From Cacconaster sp045617505 (GTDB taxonomy: Bacteria > Bacteroidota > Bacteroidia > Bacteroidales > UBA932), in the NCBI GenBank assembly GCA_045617505.1, contig JAZLIS010000067.1:1-38363 (forward strand): DNA of 38,363 bases, given 5' to 3'. This document shows positions 6,807 to 16,835 of the stretch, one piece after another (position 1 is the first letter of the stretch; each line of letters opens with the position of its first letter). The position numbers and the translations under genes are program-made. The notes below the pieces were generated by a model, which saw only the letters and a list, made by a program, of their open reading frames with translations, was not told the origin of the DNA and searched no databases.

Positions 6807-8760
6807 ACGACTCCACCACAATATTCAGCTCCTTGTAGGAGATGTCAGCCTGAACAAACTGCCCCTCTCTGTGCTTGGCCACGAAGATATCGTCAACCAA
6901 CTTGGAAATACTCTTCTCACTATAGTCCTTCAAAGTCCTTGAAGCGGCCTCAATTGCATCGGCAAGCATAAGTATGGACTGCTCCTTGGTCTGGGGGATC
7001 ATACCGTGGTAGGTAAAACTGTCTATTTCATTCGGGTCCCCGCCCCTGTTGCAGTGTTCGTTGTAAAAATAGGAGACAAGTGTCCGTCCGTGATGAGTCA
7101 GTATGAAATCCGAGACAAGCGAAGGGAGCGAATAACTGGCGGCAAGTTCCATACCCTCATCCACGTGCCTGATTATGATAGCGGCACTCTCCTTGGGTGA
7201 CAGCCCCGAGTGATTGTCTATTCCCACAGCAGCGTTCTCAATGAAAGACATCGGACTGCCCAGTTTACCCACGTCGTGGTACAGAGCACCCACCCTGACC
7301 AGCAAATCGTTGGCACCTATCTGCCGTGCAGCGTTTTCAGCTATGTTGGCCACCTGCAGTGAATGTTGGAAAGTCCCGGGCGCGCTTTTCTGAAGATGCT
7401 GCAGAAGTACATTGTTTGTATCGGCAAGATCCCTGAGCTTTGAATATGAGACAAATCCGAACAGCTTCTCAAAAAGATAAACGAACTGGTAAAGGATAAC
7501 CGAGCCGATGGCATTTATCGCCATTGTCATCAGATAATGTGACTTTATCATCTGGGAGACTCCTAACCCTGCCGAGAGTCCGAATGAGAACAGAACCGCC
7601 GACATACCCACGAAAGCCACGCCTGCATTGATGAATATCTGCCATCCCCTGTAAAAGAATCTTCGGGTAAAGAGTATGAGCATTCCTCCTGTAAGGTTGA
7701 CCATATAAAGTTCCAGTCCCCTCTCCGGAACCACCAGCACCGGCAGAAGAAGTGCCGGAAAGAGTATCGCCGTGGTCGATTTCTTAAAGAAGGCATTCAC
7801 AAACATCGCAGTCACAGCAAAAGGCATAAGAAGAAGCAGGTCCCTGTTGTGGATATAGATCTGGACGGTAACGAAAAAAATGATGAACTCCTGAAGCAGT
7901 ATGAACACTATTTTCCTGCTGTCAACCATAATATCCCTTTCGGCAAAAGATATGCACAGAAAAAGAATCACCACCAGAATCAAAGACATAAGCACGTGGC
8001 TCATCCAAAGCGCGAAACGCGAACCGGAAAAGCCGAAGTTGTTGATATACTCCGCCTTGTACGATTCCAGCACCTGAAATGTCTCGGGTGTTATCAATTC
8101 TCCGCTTGAGACTATGAGCTGGCCGGAATAGACCATACCTTTTGTAGGAGAGATTGAATTGACATACTCCCGATGGGCTATCTTCGTGGCATAGTCATCG
8201 TACAGCAGATTGGGTGCTATGGCACCCCTTACGTTCAGAAGATTTATGATGGAGTCTCCGGAGACTGTCGGGTAAAATCCACGGATTACTTCGCAAATTT
8301 CATCATAAACGTCGGAAACAGTAGGAATCTCTCTCAAGGGGAATTCCTCCATCTTTTTGTTCTTTTTGACAACGATTGTCCTGTCTTCAGGATTTTCATC
8401 TTCCGAATCAGCGATGATGCCCCCGGCATAAGCCTTATCCAGCCTCTTCGACAATCTGTCCACCAGAGAAGGAGGGATACCAGCGGAAAGTGAAGAATTG
8501 GCGAACTGAGAAATCTTCTTCGAAGCCACCGATGACTCAAAATTGTAATATGCGGTCTCATCTCCTGAGCGTTTCTCCATCTCGTCGAAAAGTTCCTGTT
8601 CAGTCTTGAGAATCGGAAAGTCGAAAGAGGTAATCAGCGTCGGATAGACCCAAGGGCTTCCTTTCTGATACTCATACTCAAACTTGCCCTCTCTGGGGTA
8701 AAGAAGAACCATCGCCAGAAAAAGGATTGACATCCAGATATATATCCAGCGGTTTTTCAT
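6727..8760 (-). CDS. 7TM-HD phosphohydrolase, PgpH-like c-di-AMP phosphodiesterase
   Basis: 677 residues: one N-terminal membrane helix, an extracytoplasmic 7TMR-HDED-type region to about 240, seven helices from about 255 to 440, and a cytoplasmic HD domain. The HD domain shows HSLQVANIAENAA near 470, ALYHDVGKLG near 491, then HVDEGMELA, ILTHHG and MLADAIEAASR, all expected metal-site or helix motifs. PgpH-type proteins degrade cyclic di-AMP to pApA, tuning turgor and potassium homeostasis. It lies 23 nt downstream of gyrB on the same strand. Its last 80 nt are shared with the 3' end of lnt on the other strand. Substrate assignment rests on domain architecture. Confidence 0.85.
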   Translation of the reverse strand: MKNRWIYIWMSILFLAMVLLYPREGKFEYEYQKGSPWVYPTLITSFDFPILKTEQELFDEMEKRSGDETAYYNFESSVASKKISQFANSSLSAGIPPSLVDRLSKRLDKAYAGGIIADSEDENPEDRTIVVKKNKKMEEFPLREIPTVSDVYDEICEVIRGFYPTVSGDSIINLLNVRGAIAPNLLYDDYATKIAHREYVNSISPTKGMVYSGQLIVSSGELITPETFQVLESYKAEYINNFGFSGSRFALWMSHVLMSLILVVILFLCISFAERDIMVDSRKIVFILLQEFIIFFVTVQIYIHNRDLLLLMPFAVTAMFVNAFFKKSTTAILFPALLLPVLVVPERGLELYMVNLTGGMLILFTRRFFYRGWQIFINAGVAFVGMSAVLFSFGLSAGLGVSQMIKSHYLMTMAINAIGSVILYQFVYLFEKLFGFVSYSKLRDLADTNNVLLQHLQKSAPGTFQHSLQVANIAENAARQIGANDLLVRVGALYHDVGKLGSPMSFIENAAVGIDNHSGLSPKESAAIIIRHVDEGMELAASYSLPSLVSDFILTHHGRTLVSYFYNEHCNRGGDPNEIDSFTYHGMIPQTKEQSILMLADAIEAASRTLKDYSEKSISKLVDDIFVAKHREGQFVQADISYKELNIVVESFKTYLQHIYHQRIAYPSRKERPQRKV

Positions 8761-8783
8761 ATCATCGGTTCGTGTGACAAAAA

Positions 8784-10748
8784 TCAGGCGTCAATATTGG
8801 CATACCGGGCGTTCTGTTCAATGAACTCCCTGCGTGGCGGAACGTCGTCACCCATCAGCATCGAGAAGATGCGGTCAGCCTCGGCAGCATTCTCTATCTG
8901 GACCTGACGAAGGATTCTGGTTGCAGGGTCCATCGTTGTGGCCCAAAGCTGTTCGGCATCCATCTCTCCAAGACCTTTGTATCTTGAGACCAGAAGTCCC
9001 GTCTCCTTGCCGTTGCCGATACGCTCGATGGCTGCACTTCTTTCAGATTCAGTCCAGCAATAGACCTCCTCCTTTCCCTTCTTCACCCTGAACAACGGAG
9101 GAGTCGCAATATAGACGTAACCGTTGCGGATGAGGTCCGGCATATAACGGAAGAAGAAGGTCAGAATCAGTGTGGCAATATGGCTTCCATCGACATCGGC
9201 ATCTGTCATGATAATTATCTTGTGATAGCGCAATTTGGAAATATTGAGAGCCTTGGGGTCTTCCTCCGTACCGACGAAAACCCCGAGAGCAGTGTAGATG
9301 TTGCGGATGGACTCACTTTCGAACGCGCGATGCTCCATCGCCTTTTCAACGTTGAGAATCTTTCCGCGAAGAGGAAGAATCGCCTGATACTGGCGGTTGC
9401 GGCCCTGCTTGGCCGTTCCGCCTGCGGAATCTCCCTCAACCAGGAAAAGTTCGCACTTCGACGGATCTCTGTCGGAGCAGTCTGCCAGTTTGCCCGGAAG
9501 CCCGGAGCCTGACATAACAGTCTTTCTCTGGACAAGTTCACGCGCCTTGCGGGCTGCGTGACGTGCAGTCGCAGCCAGTACAACCTTATCCACAATCGCC
9601 CTTGCATCCTTGGGGTTCTCTTCCAGATACTGCTCCAGTGCAGCGCTCACTGCCTGTGACACAGCCGCGGAGACTTCGCTGTTTCCAAGTTTGGTCTTGG
9701 TCTGCCCCTCGAACTGGGGTTCGGCCACCTTGACCGAAATGACAGCAGTGAGACCTTCGCGGAAATCTGCAGGATCAAGCTCGAATTTGAGTTTGGAGAG
9801 CAATCCATTCCTGTCTGCATACGCCTTGAGAGTGGTGGTAAGTCCACGGCGGAATCCCGTAAGATGGGTTCCTCCCTCTATCGTATTGATATTATTTACG
9901 TATGAGTGGATATTCTCGGTAAAGCCGGTATTGTACTGCATCGCAACCTCAATTGGAATAATCTTGTTGGTCTCCAGACATATCGGGGTCTCAGTCAACT
10001 TCTCGCGGACTCCGTCCAGATACTGCACGAACTCCACCAGACCCTTTTCGGAATAGAACACCTCGCTCCTCTTGATTTCGACCTGATTGCCGTTTTCGTC
10101 GGTTTCCAGCTCACCCGGACGATCGTCCTTGAGAGAAAGTCTGACACCCTTGTTCAGGAAAGCCAATTCACGAAGCCTTCCGGCCAGAATGTTATAATCA
10201 TATACAGTGGAAGCTGTGAAAATCTCGTCGTCGGGCTTGAACGTAATGGTTGTCCCTGTCCTGTCAGTCTCACCCACAACCTTCACGTCATAGAGAGGCT
10301 TGCCCTTGGAATACTCCTGACGGAAGACTTTGCCTTCACGGAATATTTCCGCGGTAAGATGCGATGAAAGAGCGTTCACACAGGAGACACCCACACCGTG
10401 GAGACCTCCGGAAACCTTGTAACTGTCCTTGCTGAATTTTCCTCCGGCGTGAAGAACTGTCAGAACCACTTCAAGAGCGCTTCTATGTTCTTTCTCGTGC
10501 ATTCCAGTAGGAATACCACGACCGTTATCGGACACCGTTATGGAATTATCACGATTGATAGTCACTTCAATATCAGAACAATACCCTGCAAGGGCCTCAT
10601 CAATCGAATTATCGACCACCTCATATACGAGATGATGGAGACCGCGTGAGCCTATGTCTCCGATATACATTGACGGACGCTTGCGAACTGCCTCAAGACC
10701 TTCAAGAACCTGGATGCTACTGGCTGAATATTCGTTTTCCATTGTCAT
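8784..10748 (-). CDS. gyrB: DNA gyrase subunit B
   Basis: 654 residues, the usual length for Bacteroidota GyrB. The GHKL ATPase motifs are present (EVVDNSIDEA, DNGRGIPTG, GGLHGVGVSCVNALS), then the transducer, and the TOPRIM domain with LVEGDSAGGTAKQGR and MTDADVDGSHI. The C-terminal motif RYKGLGEMDAEQLWATTMDP is typical of GyrB. ParE is less likely given RQYQAILPLRGKILNVEKA. The start may be the first ATG or the one two codons on (MENEY). It follows the outer-membrane barrel gene by 39 nt; the AT-rich gap has no clear TAnnTTTG, so it may be read through from the TPR-barrel transcript. Confidence 0.95.
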   Translation of the reverse strand: MTMENEYSASSIQVLEGLEAVRKRPSMYIGDIGSRGLHHLVYEVVDNSIDEALAGYCSDIEVTINRDNSITVSDNGRGIPTGMHEKEHRSALEVVLTVLHAGGKFSKDSYKVSGGLHGVGVSCVNALSSHLTAEIFREGKVFRQEYSKGKPLYDVKVVGETDRTGTTITFKPDDEIFTASTVYDYNILAGRLRELAFLNKGVRLSLKDDRPGELETDENGNQVEIKRSEVFYSEKGLVEFVQYLDGVREKLTETPICLETNKIIPIEVAMQYNTGFTENIHSYVNNINTIEGGTHLTGFRRGLTTTLKAYADRNGLLSKLKFELDPADFREGLTAVISVKVAEPQFEGQTKTKLGNSEVSAAVSQAVSAALEQYLEENPKDARAIVDKVVLAATARHAARKARELVQRKTVMSGSGLPGKLADCSDRDPSKCELFLVEGDSAGGTAKQGRNRQYQAILPLRGKILNVEKAMEHRAFESESIRNIYTALGVFVGTEEDPKALNISKLRYHKIIIMTDADVDGSHIATLILTFFFRYMPDLIRNGYVYIATPPLFRVKKGKEEVYCWTESERSAAIERIGNGKETGLLVSRYKGLGEMDAEQLWATTMDPATRILRQVQIENAAEADRIFSMLMGDDVPPRREFIEQNARYANIDA

Positions 10749-10787
10749 TAATCTCTCTATATATAAATTGTAAAGTTACTAAAAATT

Positions 10788-12464
10788 CTAGAAACTTACG
10801 CAGACTCCGCCGCCGAAATTACGGCCCGGCTCAACGTAAAGCGGCATATACTGATTCCTTCTGTTGAAGATGTTCCCCACTTTCCCATATACTGAAAGAT
10901 GCCTGTTGATGATGAAATTGAGATTGAAATCCAAATCCATCACGGCAGGGACGGTGTATCCGCCGTACGTTTCATTGCCGAACAAGCCGCTCACTTCGCT
11001 TCTGTATTTAAGGTCGGCCTGCGCTATGATTCTTTCCCTGAAATTATATCTGATGAAGGCATTTCCCTCGCATTTGGGAAGTTCCGTAACCACATTCTTG
11101 TCGGAGTCCTTGTAAGAATTGAGCTGAATCCTGCCTCCTATGATGAAATCCTGACTCTGGAAGAATGCCTCGGCCCCGAAACTGAAAAGATTGACGTCCC
11201 TGTAACTTGCGAGAATATCAGGAACCCCGCCTGACGTATATTCCGGAATGAAGAGGAGTTTGTTGTTGAAAATAGTGTAACCCCCGAAGGCATTCAGGGA
11301 GAGATGGCCGAATATGTAACTCTCAAGGGCGAGTTTGGCGTCAAGAGGCCTGTTGCCGAACTTAAGGTCCGAATAGGGCATCAGCACGGGACAATCCTTC
11401 ATCATTTTGGAGTAGGGATTGATATCATTGCCGCCGCCGACAATGGCGTGTGCCCAGAAGACCTTGTCCGCCAAGGTAAAACGGGCATCTATATTGGGGC
11501 AGAAAGTGGTGGATGATTCGCTTTCCATCCCGGTATCCACGACCTTGCCCTTGAGTGAGTAGTTGTTGCCGAACTTTATTCCGAGTTTTGCATCAATCCA
11601 GTTGTTCCGAAGCTGGTACATAGGCGAAACCTCCACCACACCGGTAGAGAAATCGTGAAGGTCGGAATATTTTGCAAACTCCACATTCATATCGATATAT
11701 ACCCTATGCTTGTCGAAGGATGCTCCGACAAGGCCTGCAACTTTCAGATAATTCTCCCCGATTGCATACTGCGCCGGCTCTCCGGACAGGACGGGAGAGT
11801 CCTTCCCTTTGATTTTCTTGGAGGTGTTGTTGTAGGCAAGGGTCACGTCGTAATAGACACTGTTCTCTTCGGTGTTGGCCGAATTGATATGAGCGGAAAA
11901 GTCGAAGAGATTATTGTTGTGCAGAATTGAAGGATAGTCGAAGCTGTTGAAATTGTAGCTGGCATCAAGTTTCATCTCACCGGTCGCCCAGGCGTAGGTA
12001 AGGTTACCGCCAACTTTGTTTTTCATATTGGAAGCATCGTACTCACTCTCCGCGCCCATTGCCTCGGTGAGCTTTCCCCAGAAGGAATCGTGACGGCCGT
12101 AGAGCGTGAAATGCGCACCCTTGTCTGTACCCGCCTGCAGATAAAGTTCTGCAGAAGGGATGATGGGATACTGAGTTCCGATTCGGGCATAGAAGAAAGG
12201 CGGGCGTCTGGTGCCCTTGATATCCAGACTTGCTACCTCGAACGGAGTAAAATCATACAAATCACTATACTGCCGGTTAAAAATGGAGTAGTCAAAACTT
12301 ATGTCAAATCTCTGAAGGGAATCCGCTACCGTCACCGGCAGGACAGGCTTGGAAACGTCCCCGATCACTCCGTCGAAACTGCGGTCAACTTCCACTGTAG
12401 GGTCAATCTGCGCGAACAGAGGTAGAGAAGCAAGAAATGCCAATATCAGTGTTATTCTTTTCAT
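10788..12464 (-). CDS. Outer-membrane beta-barrel protein, TonB-receptor-like barrel without plug
   Basis: 558 residues beginning with a signal peptide (MKRITLILAFLASLPLFAQ). The rest is rich in alternating amphipathic strands with aromatic girdle residues and ends in Phe (VCVSF), the usual C-terminal signature for barrel insertion. Segments near the C-terminus (SVYGKVGNIFNRRNQYMPLY, then a GGGVCVSF end) resemble the last strands of TonB-dependent receptors. No TonB box, carboxypeptidase-like domain or plug was recognised, and the length is well below a full receptor. It starts 3 nt after the stop of the TPR gene, so the two probably work together at the outer membrane. The substrate is unknown. 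Confidence 0.75.
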   Translation of the reverse strand: MKRITLILAFLASLPLFAQIDPTVEVDRSFDGVIGDVSKPVLPVTVADSLQRFDISFDYSIFNRQYSDLYDFTPFEVASLDIKGTRRPPFFYARIGTQYPIIPSAELYLQAGTDKGAHFTLYGRHDSFWGKLTEAMGAESEYDASNMKNKVGGNLTYAWATGEMKLDASYNFNSFDYPSILHNNNLFDFSAHINSANTEENSVYYDVTLAYNNTSKKIKGKDSPVLSGEPAQYAIGENYLKVAGLVGASFDKHRVYIDMNVEFAKYSDLHDFSTGVVEVSPMYQLRNNWIDAKLGIKFGNNYSLKGKVVDTGMESESSTTFCPNIDARFTLADKVFWAHAIVGGGNDINPYSKMMKDCPVLMPYSDLKFGNRPLDAKLALESYIFGHLSLNAFGGYTIFNNKLLFIPEYTSGGVPDILASYRDVNLFSFGAEAFFQSQDFIIGGRIQLNSYKDSDKNVVTELPKCEGNAFIRYNFRERIIAQADLKYRSEVSGLFGNETYGGYTVPAVMDLDFNLNFIINRHLSVYGKVGNIFNRRNQYMPLYVEPGRNFGGGVCVSF

Positions 12465-12467
12465 AAT

Positions 12468-15400
12468 TTACCTGTTCATTTTATTCAACAATTCGATTCG
12501 GTTGTTGACCTGGTCGAGGACATCGTCATTTTCACGGGGAGAATATTCCTGAAGGATACTTTCAAAGGTTGCCCTGGCCTGAGAAAAATCGTCCCTGTCG
12601 GCAAAGGAATCTCCAAGAACGATGAAACTCTTGGCCAGCCAGTAAAGCTGGTTCGAACCCTTGTCGGCGAAGGCATATACCTTCAGCTCCACATCCGGGA
12701 AGTCACCTTTGTCATAGGAATCCTGAATCAGAATATAAGAACTTTCTCCGCCGTATTCATCATTGCACTCCTTTGCAATCTCGGTGAAGAGAGCCCTTGC
12801 AAGGTCCGACTCACCTGTCAGCCTGTATGACTTGGCCATAATGAAATCCGCCTCGCGGCTCATCTCTTCAGAAGAGCTCACCATCGTCTTCACCCTCTGG
12901 GCATCCGTAATGGCATCCGCATACTGCCTGTTGCCGAAGCAGGACCTCATTCTGCCGGCATAAGCCTGTTTTCTTGTCTCATCCGAACCCGTAATATCAA
13001 CCAGTGCGCCGTAAGCCTCTACAGCCTTTGCATAATGCTGGAGGTCATATTCAATCCTGGCGAAGTTGTATGTGGCATTCTCCTTCAATTCCGCTTCTCC
13101 GGATTTCATCACCTTGGAGTAATAGTCCGCCGCAGACTCAAGCCTTCCCATATTCTTCAGGCACTCTGCACAGTAGAAAGTGGCCTTGACTGCCATTGCT
13201 CCGGAAGGGTAATCCTTTATGAATTTCTGTAGAGCAGTGAGAGCCGTAGCGTGATTCCCCGAGTAGTACTTCTGCTCGGCGGCGCTGAAAATCATCAATT
13301 CTTTTTCATCCTCGCTCTTCAGGTCAGACATACCGATATTCTCTATATAGGCAAGGAATTCTTCGGGACGGTTCTGGGTCTGGTATATTGTCTCCAGTCC
13401 CGAGATGGCATCCTGAGCCTCTTTGGAATGAGGCAGTTCTGAGATCACTGTCTTATAGTATTCGATTGCGGCGTCATATTTCCGGCCGTTGGCGCTTATC
13501 ATCGCCAACTCCAGAAGGGTGCGTCCGTAATAGGTGCTGTCCTTGCAGGCGAGAAGCGTATAGAAGCACTCCGAGGCTCTCTCGTCCCTCCCCGTCTGGA
13601 CATACGAGCGTCCCAGTTCGTACAGGGATTGGGGATAGAACGAAGAATTGGGATTATTGCGGACTATCTGATTGAGCAGGGTTATCTTCTTCGACTCATT
13701 TCCCATCAGGCCGTAGGCCAGAGAAGCCTGGAATGCCGGATAGACATCACTGCCCATCACGTCACTGGAGTAGAGGTCCTCATATAGCAGGACTGCTTCA
13801 TTGTAGTCCTTCAGCATGAAGCAGGCATCGGCAAGTCTGGTCTTGGCATCCCGGAGCATAGTCTTGCGGCGGTACTGGCCGTTGACGTAATTGCTGAAGA
13901 GGCGCTGGGCATCGGCATAATCGGCATTCTTGAAGTGACAATAGCCTTGATTGAAGATAGCCGACGCATATTCTCCGCTACGCTTGAATTCCGGGGAGGC
14001 AAGCAGCTCGTCATTGATTCCTATGGCCGAAGAATACTGTTCGTTGCGATAATAACATTCGGCAAGCCAGAATTTTGCAAGATTCTGCAGATTCAGGTTA
14101 CCATCCCCGTTGGCTACTGAAATCTCCAGCATAGGTATTGCGGAGCGGTATCCTCCGTTCTCTATCAGCTGAAGTGCCCTGAAGAACGATGCCTTCTGAA
14201 GATTCGACCTGTCGGTGCCGGTGGGATTCTTGATTTTCCGGAGGGCATCCACTGCCGAGCGGTAATCCTTCGAGAGAAGGAATGATGCTGCGATATATCC
14301 GTTGATGACATCCTCCTTTCCCCTGTCAGGATAGACGCTCAGGTATTCGGCGAATTGGGATATGTCCGAGTTGATGTCAAAGGTCAGCTTGGCATAGTTG
14401 AAAAGAGCATCCTCCTTGATGACCGGGTCGAAATCGCTGCTCCCGGCAATTCTGAACTGCTCCCTTGCGGCCACCTTGTTCTTCATCTGGAGATAGCTGT
14501 TGGCCATAAAGTAGCGGGCGTTCTGCGACAGCTCGTCCTCCTCCCCGAGGACACGGTTGAAGGAATCCAGAGCTTCACTGTAGTCATTCAGATTGTATGA
14601 AACGATACCTGAAAAGTAGTGGTCCTTGCGAGAAAGAGAAGTTCCGCTGCTGCGATAAATCTCAAGATAGGTCCTGGCCTGATCATTGTCTCCCTCCGCA
14701 TAGCAGGATTCGGAAATGATTCTGGCCATATTGATCTGAAGGTCCCTGTCCAGTTCGTTCATCAGGGCGGGGCCGTTCGCACGGACGTACTGATAGTCCT
14801 TAATCATAAAGCGGGATTCGACGGCATAGTACTTCGCCAGAAGTGAAAACCTGCTGTCCTGAAAACACTCGTCGAACAGGGAGGCGGCTTTTCCGAAATC
14901 TTTTGTCAGATAGTGGGAATAAGCCAGATAATAGGTACTGGGGATTGTATATTTGGTGTATGCGGCCTCCCTGATTTTACCGAATGTACGGTTTGCAAAG
15001 TCATAGTTTCCCACACGGAGCTCGCAATATGCGTTCCTGAAATCGAATTCTGTCCTCTGGCTCCTGTATATGTGGGAAGGTTTTATCGTCCTGAACACTT
15101 CCAGCGCCGACTGATACTCCCCTTTGTCGAAATATTTCGATGCCAGAGCGAAACGGACCCTGTCCTGCTGCGGAGCGGCTGGGTATTTCGCGCAGAAATT
15201 CGATACAAGACCGTCCATATTGGCCTTGTCGGTGGCTATGGCGCAGAGGACAAGGAAGGCTTCCACCTCATATTTGTCCAAAGACTGCTGCTCTTCAATG
15301 GCAAGGCTGATCTCACTGAAGGCCTTCTCGGCCGCATAATACGAGCCGTTATAATAGAGCTTGCGCGCCGACTCCATCCTGCTGGAGAGCTGGGCGTCCC

Positions 15401-15485
15401 TCACCTGAGAGATAGCCGGAACGCAAATCACTGCAAGAAGCAGACATACGACGGGTTTTACAAGCAAATCCAAACCTGATTTCAT
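12468..15485 (-). CDS. Giant periplasmic tetratricopeptide-repeat protein
   Basis: About 1005 residues with a signal sequence (LLVKPVVCLLLAVICVPAIS, cleavage near residue 28). Almost the whole mature protein is TPR-like helical pairs, with recurrent A-x-Y/F spacing such as YKTVISELPHSKEAQDAI and FNQGYCHFKNADYADAQRLF. I chose the ATG at 15485; the frame continues upstream to 15614 but without a signal peptide and through the ftsE promoter. TPR proteins of this kind in Bacteroidota are thought to scaffold periplasmic or outer-membrane complexes, in the manner of BamD or YbgF. The 3-nt gap to the barrel gene suggests a stoichiometric partnership. No enzymatic domain was seen. Confidence 0.85.
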   Translation of the reverse strand: MKSGLDLLVKPVVCLLLAVICVPAISQVRDAQLSSRMESARKLYYNGSYYAAEKAFSEISLAIEEQQSLDKYEVEAFLVLCAIATDKANMDGLVSNFCAKYPAAPQQDRVRFALASKYFDKGEYQSALEVFRTIKPSHIYRSQRTEFDFRNAYCELRVGNYDFANRTFGKIREAAYTKYTIPSTYYLAYSHYLTKDFGKAASLFDECFQDSRFSLLAKYYAVESRFMIKDYQYVRANGPALMNELDRDLQINMARIISESCYAEGDNDQARTYLEIYRSSGTSLSRKDHYFSGIVSYNLNDYSEALDSFNRVLGEEDELSQNARYFMANSYLQMKNKVAAREQFRIAGSSDFDPVIKEDALFNYAKLTFDINSDISQFAEYLSVYPDRGKEDVINGYIAASFLLSKDYRSAVDALRKIKNPTGTDRSNLQKASFFRALQLIENGGYRSAIPMLEISVANGDGNLNLQNLAKFWLAECYYRNEQYSSAIGINDELLASPEFKRSGEYASAIFNQGYCHFKNADYADAQRLFSNYVNGQYRRKTMLRDAKTRLADACFMLKDYNEAVLLYEDLYSSDVMGSDVYPAFQASLAYGLMGNESKKITLLNQIVRNNPNSSFYPQSLYELGRSYVQTGRDERASECFYTLLACKDSTYYGRTLLELAMISANGRKYDAAIEYYKTVISELPHSKEAQDAISGLETIYQTQNRPEEFLAYIENIGMSDLKSEDEKELMIFSAAEQKYYSGNHATALTALQKFIKDYPSGAMAVKATFYCAECLKNMGRLESAADYYSKVMKSGEAELKENATYNFARIEYDLQHYAKAVEAYGALVDITGSDETRKQAYAGRMRSCFGNRQYADAITDAQRVKTMVSSSEEMSREADFIMAKSYRLTGESDLARALFTEIAKECNDEYGGESSYILIQDSYDKGDFPDVELKVYAFADKGSNQLYWLAKSFIVLGDSFADRDDFSQARATFESILQEYSPRENDDVLDQVNNRIELLNKMNR

Positions 15486-15498
15486 AAGCCAAAATTTA

Positions 15499-15531
15499 TT
15501 TGGCGAATTTAGCAATTTAATAGTAATTTTG
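15499..15531 (+). promoter_or_regulatory. Promoter of ftsE-nth-xerD
   Basis: TTTG at 15499-15502, a 21-nt spacer and TAATTTTG at 15524-15531 fit the Bacteroidota -33/-7 consensus. The ftsE ATG is 18 nt downstream of the -7 box. The divergent TPR gene starts at 15485. Confidence 0.6.
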
Positions 15532-15549
15532 CAACGAAAACACGCCCTT

Positions 15550-16221
15550 ATGTTAACGGAAGAGACTTGCCTGGTAGAATTCAAAAACGCTGACATCTCC
15601 AACGGAGAGGTCATTATCGTGGAAGATGTCAGTTTTACCCTTGCCAGAGGAGAGTTCGCCTATCTCACGGGAAAAGTAGGCAGTGGGAAAACCTCCATCA
15701 TCAGGACAATCACCGGGGAGAACCCCCTTGCAGGAGGCTATGCCCGCGTCGGCGGGTATGAACTGTCCACCCTGAAACGGAAACATATCCCCGGCCTGAG
15801 AAGGACTCTGGGGATAATCTTTCAGGATTTCCAGTTGCTGATGGACCGTTCCGTCGAGGACAATCTCAGATTCGTCCTCCGCTCCACAGGCTGGAAAGAC
15901 AGGAAACGTATGGATGACCGGATTGAAATGGCCCTAAAACTCGTGGGCCTTTCCTCCAAAGGGCACAGACTCCCCCACCAGCTTTCAGGCGGCGAGCAGC
16001 AGAGAGCCGTGATTGCCCGTTCCATCCTCAACAACCCCGACCTGATTCTGGCCGACGAACCGACCGGCAGTCTGGACGAACAGACTTCGAATGAGATTAT
16101 GGAACTGCTGATGAAAATCAACGCCTCCGGGACAGCGATAATTATGATTACGCACAATCAATCCCTTATGGCATCCTTCCCCGCACGCACTCTGGTATGC
16201 GAAAACGGTACCTGCAGATAA
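15550..16221 (+). CDS. ftsE: Cell division ABC ATPase FtsE
   Basis: 223 residues forming a single ABC ATPase domain. Walker A is GKVGSGKTS, the Q-loop IIFQDFQLL, the signature LSGGEQQRAVIARS, Walker B LILADEPTGSLD and the switch His MITHNQ. FtsE with FtsX controls peptidoglycan hydrolysis at the septum. No ftsX lies beside it here, so assignment versus another LolD/MacB-type ATPase rests on overall similarity. I chose the ATG at 15550 over an upstream TTG at 15529 that lies inside the -7 box. Its last 25 nt overlap the start of nth. Confidence 0.8.
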   Translation: MLTEETCLVEFKNADISNGEVIIVEDVSFTLARGEFAYLTGKVGSGKTSIIRTITGENPLAGGYARVGGYELSTLKRKHIPGLRRTLGIIFQDFQLLMDRSVEDNLRFVLRSTGWKDRKRMDDRIEMALKLVGLSSKGHRLPHQLSGGEQQRAVIARSILNNPDLILADEPTGSLDEQTSNEIMELLMKINASGTAIIMITHNQSLMASFPARTLVCENGTCR

Positions 16222-16835
16222 GCCGGTGGTTTGCAGCCAATATGCCTGATGCCGCAAGTGAATTGAATTTCAATTCACCATATCAGTTGATTGTGGCGGT
16301 TATCCTCTCCGCCCAATGCACCGACAAGCGAGTCAATATGGTCACGCCCTCCCTTTTCCAACGTTATCCCGACGTGGAGGCGCTTTCACGCGCTGAGGTT
16401 GAGGACATTTTCAGCCTGATACGCTCCATCTCCTACCCCAACAGCAAGGCCGCGCATCTTTCCGGGATGGCGAAAATGGCAGTGTCCGATTTCGGAGGCA
16501 GGATTCCAGAAGATATTGAGAGTCTGATGAGATTGCCGGGAGTGGGCCGCAAGACAGCCAATGTCATATCCTCAATCATATATGACAATCCCGTCATTGC
16601 GGTGGATACCCACGTATTCAGGGTGGCACGCCGGCTCGGGCTCTCCAACGGAAAGACTCCTCTTGCCGTGGAGAAGGACCTGGAAACGGGCTTCCCACCC
16701 GAAATGAAGCCGAAGGCCCACCACTGGCTGATTCTTCACGGAAGATACGTCTGCACCGCCCGCAACCCGAAATGCAGCGGGTGCGGCATCGCTCCGTTCT
16801 GCAAAAAATATCTGGAAGATGCGAAAAGAGGGTGA
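16197..16835 (+). CDS. nth: Endonuclease III
   Basis: 212 residues, a base-excision DNA glycosylase/AP lyase for oxidised pyrimidines. The helix-hairpin-helix LPGVGRKTANV (near 117) carries the catalytic Lys, and VDTHVFRVARR the catalytic Asp. The [4Fe-4S] loop at the C-terminus is complete with spacing C-x6-C-x2-C-x5-C in CTARNPKCSGCGIAPFC. The first ATG at 16197 gives an N-terminus that lines up with E. coli Nth, so the 25-nt overlap with ftsE is probably real. The 3' end overlaps xerD by 17 nt. Confidence 0.95.
   Translation: MRKRYLQISRWFAANMPDAASELNFNSPYQLIVAVILSAQCTDKRVNMVTPSLFQRYPDVEALSRAEVEDIFSLIRSISYPNSKAAHLSGMAKMAVSDFGGRIPEDIESLMRLPGVGRKTANVISSIIYDNPVIAVDTHVFRVARRLGLSNGKTPLAVEKDLETGFPPEMKPKAHHWLILHGRYVCTARNPKCSGCGIAPFCKKYLEDAKRG

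Noticed and set aside
15486..15614. Upstream extension of the TPR protein start
   Set aside because: The extension has no signal peptide and covers the divergent ftsE promoter; the ATG at 15485 gives a proper signal peptide.
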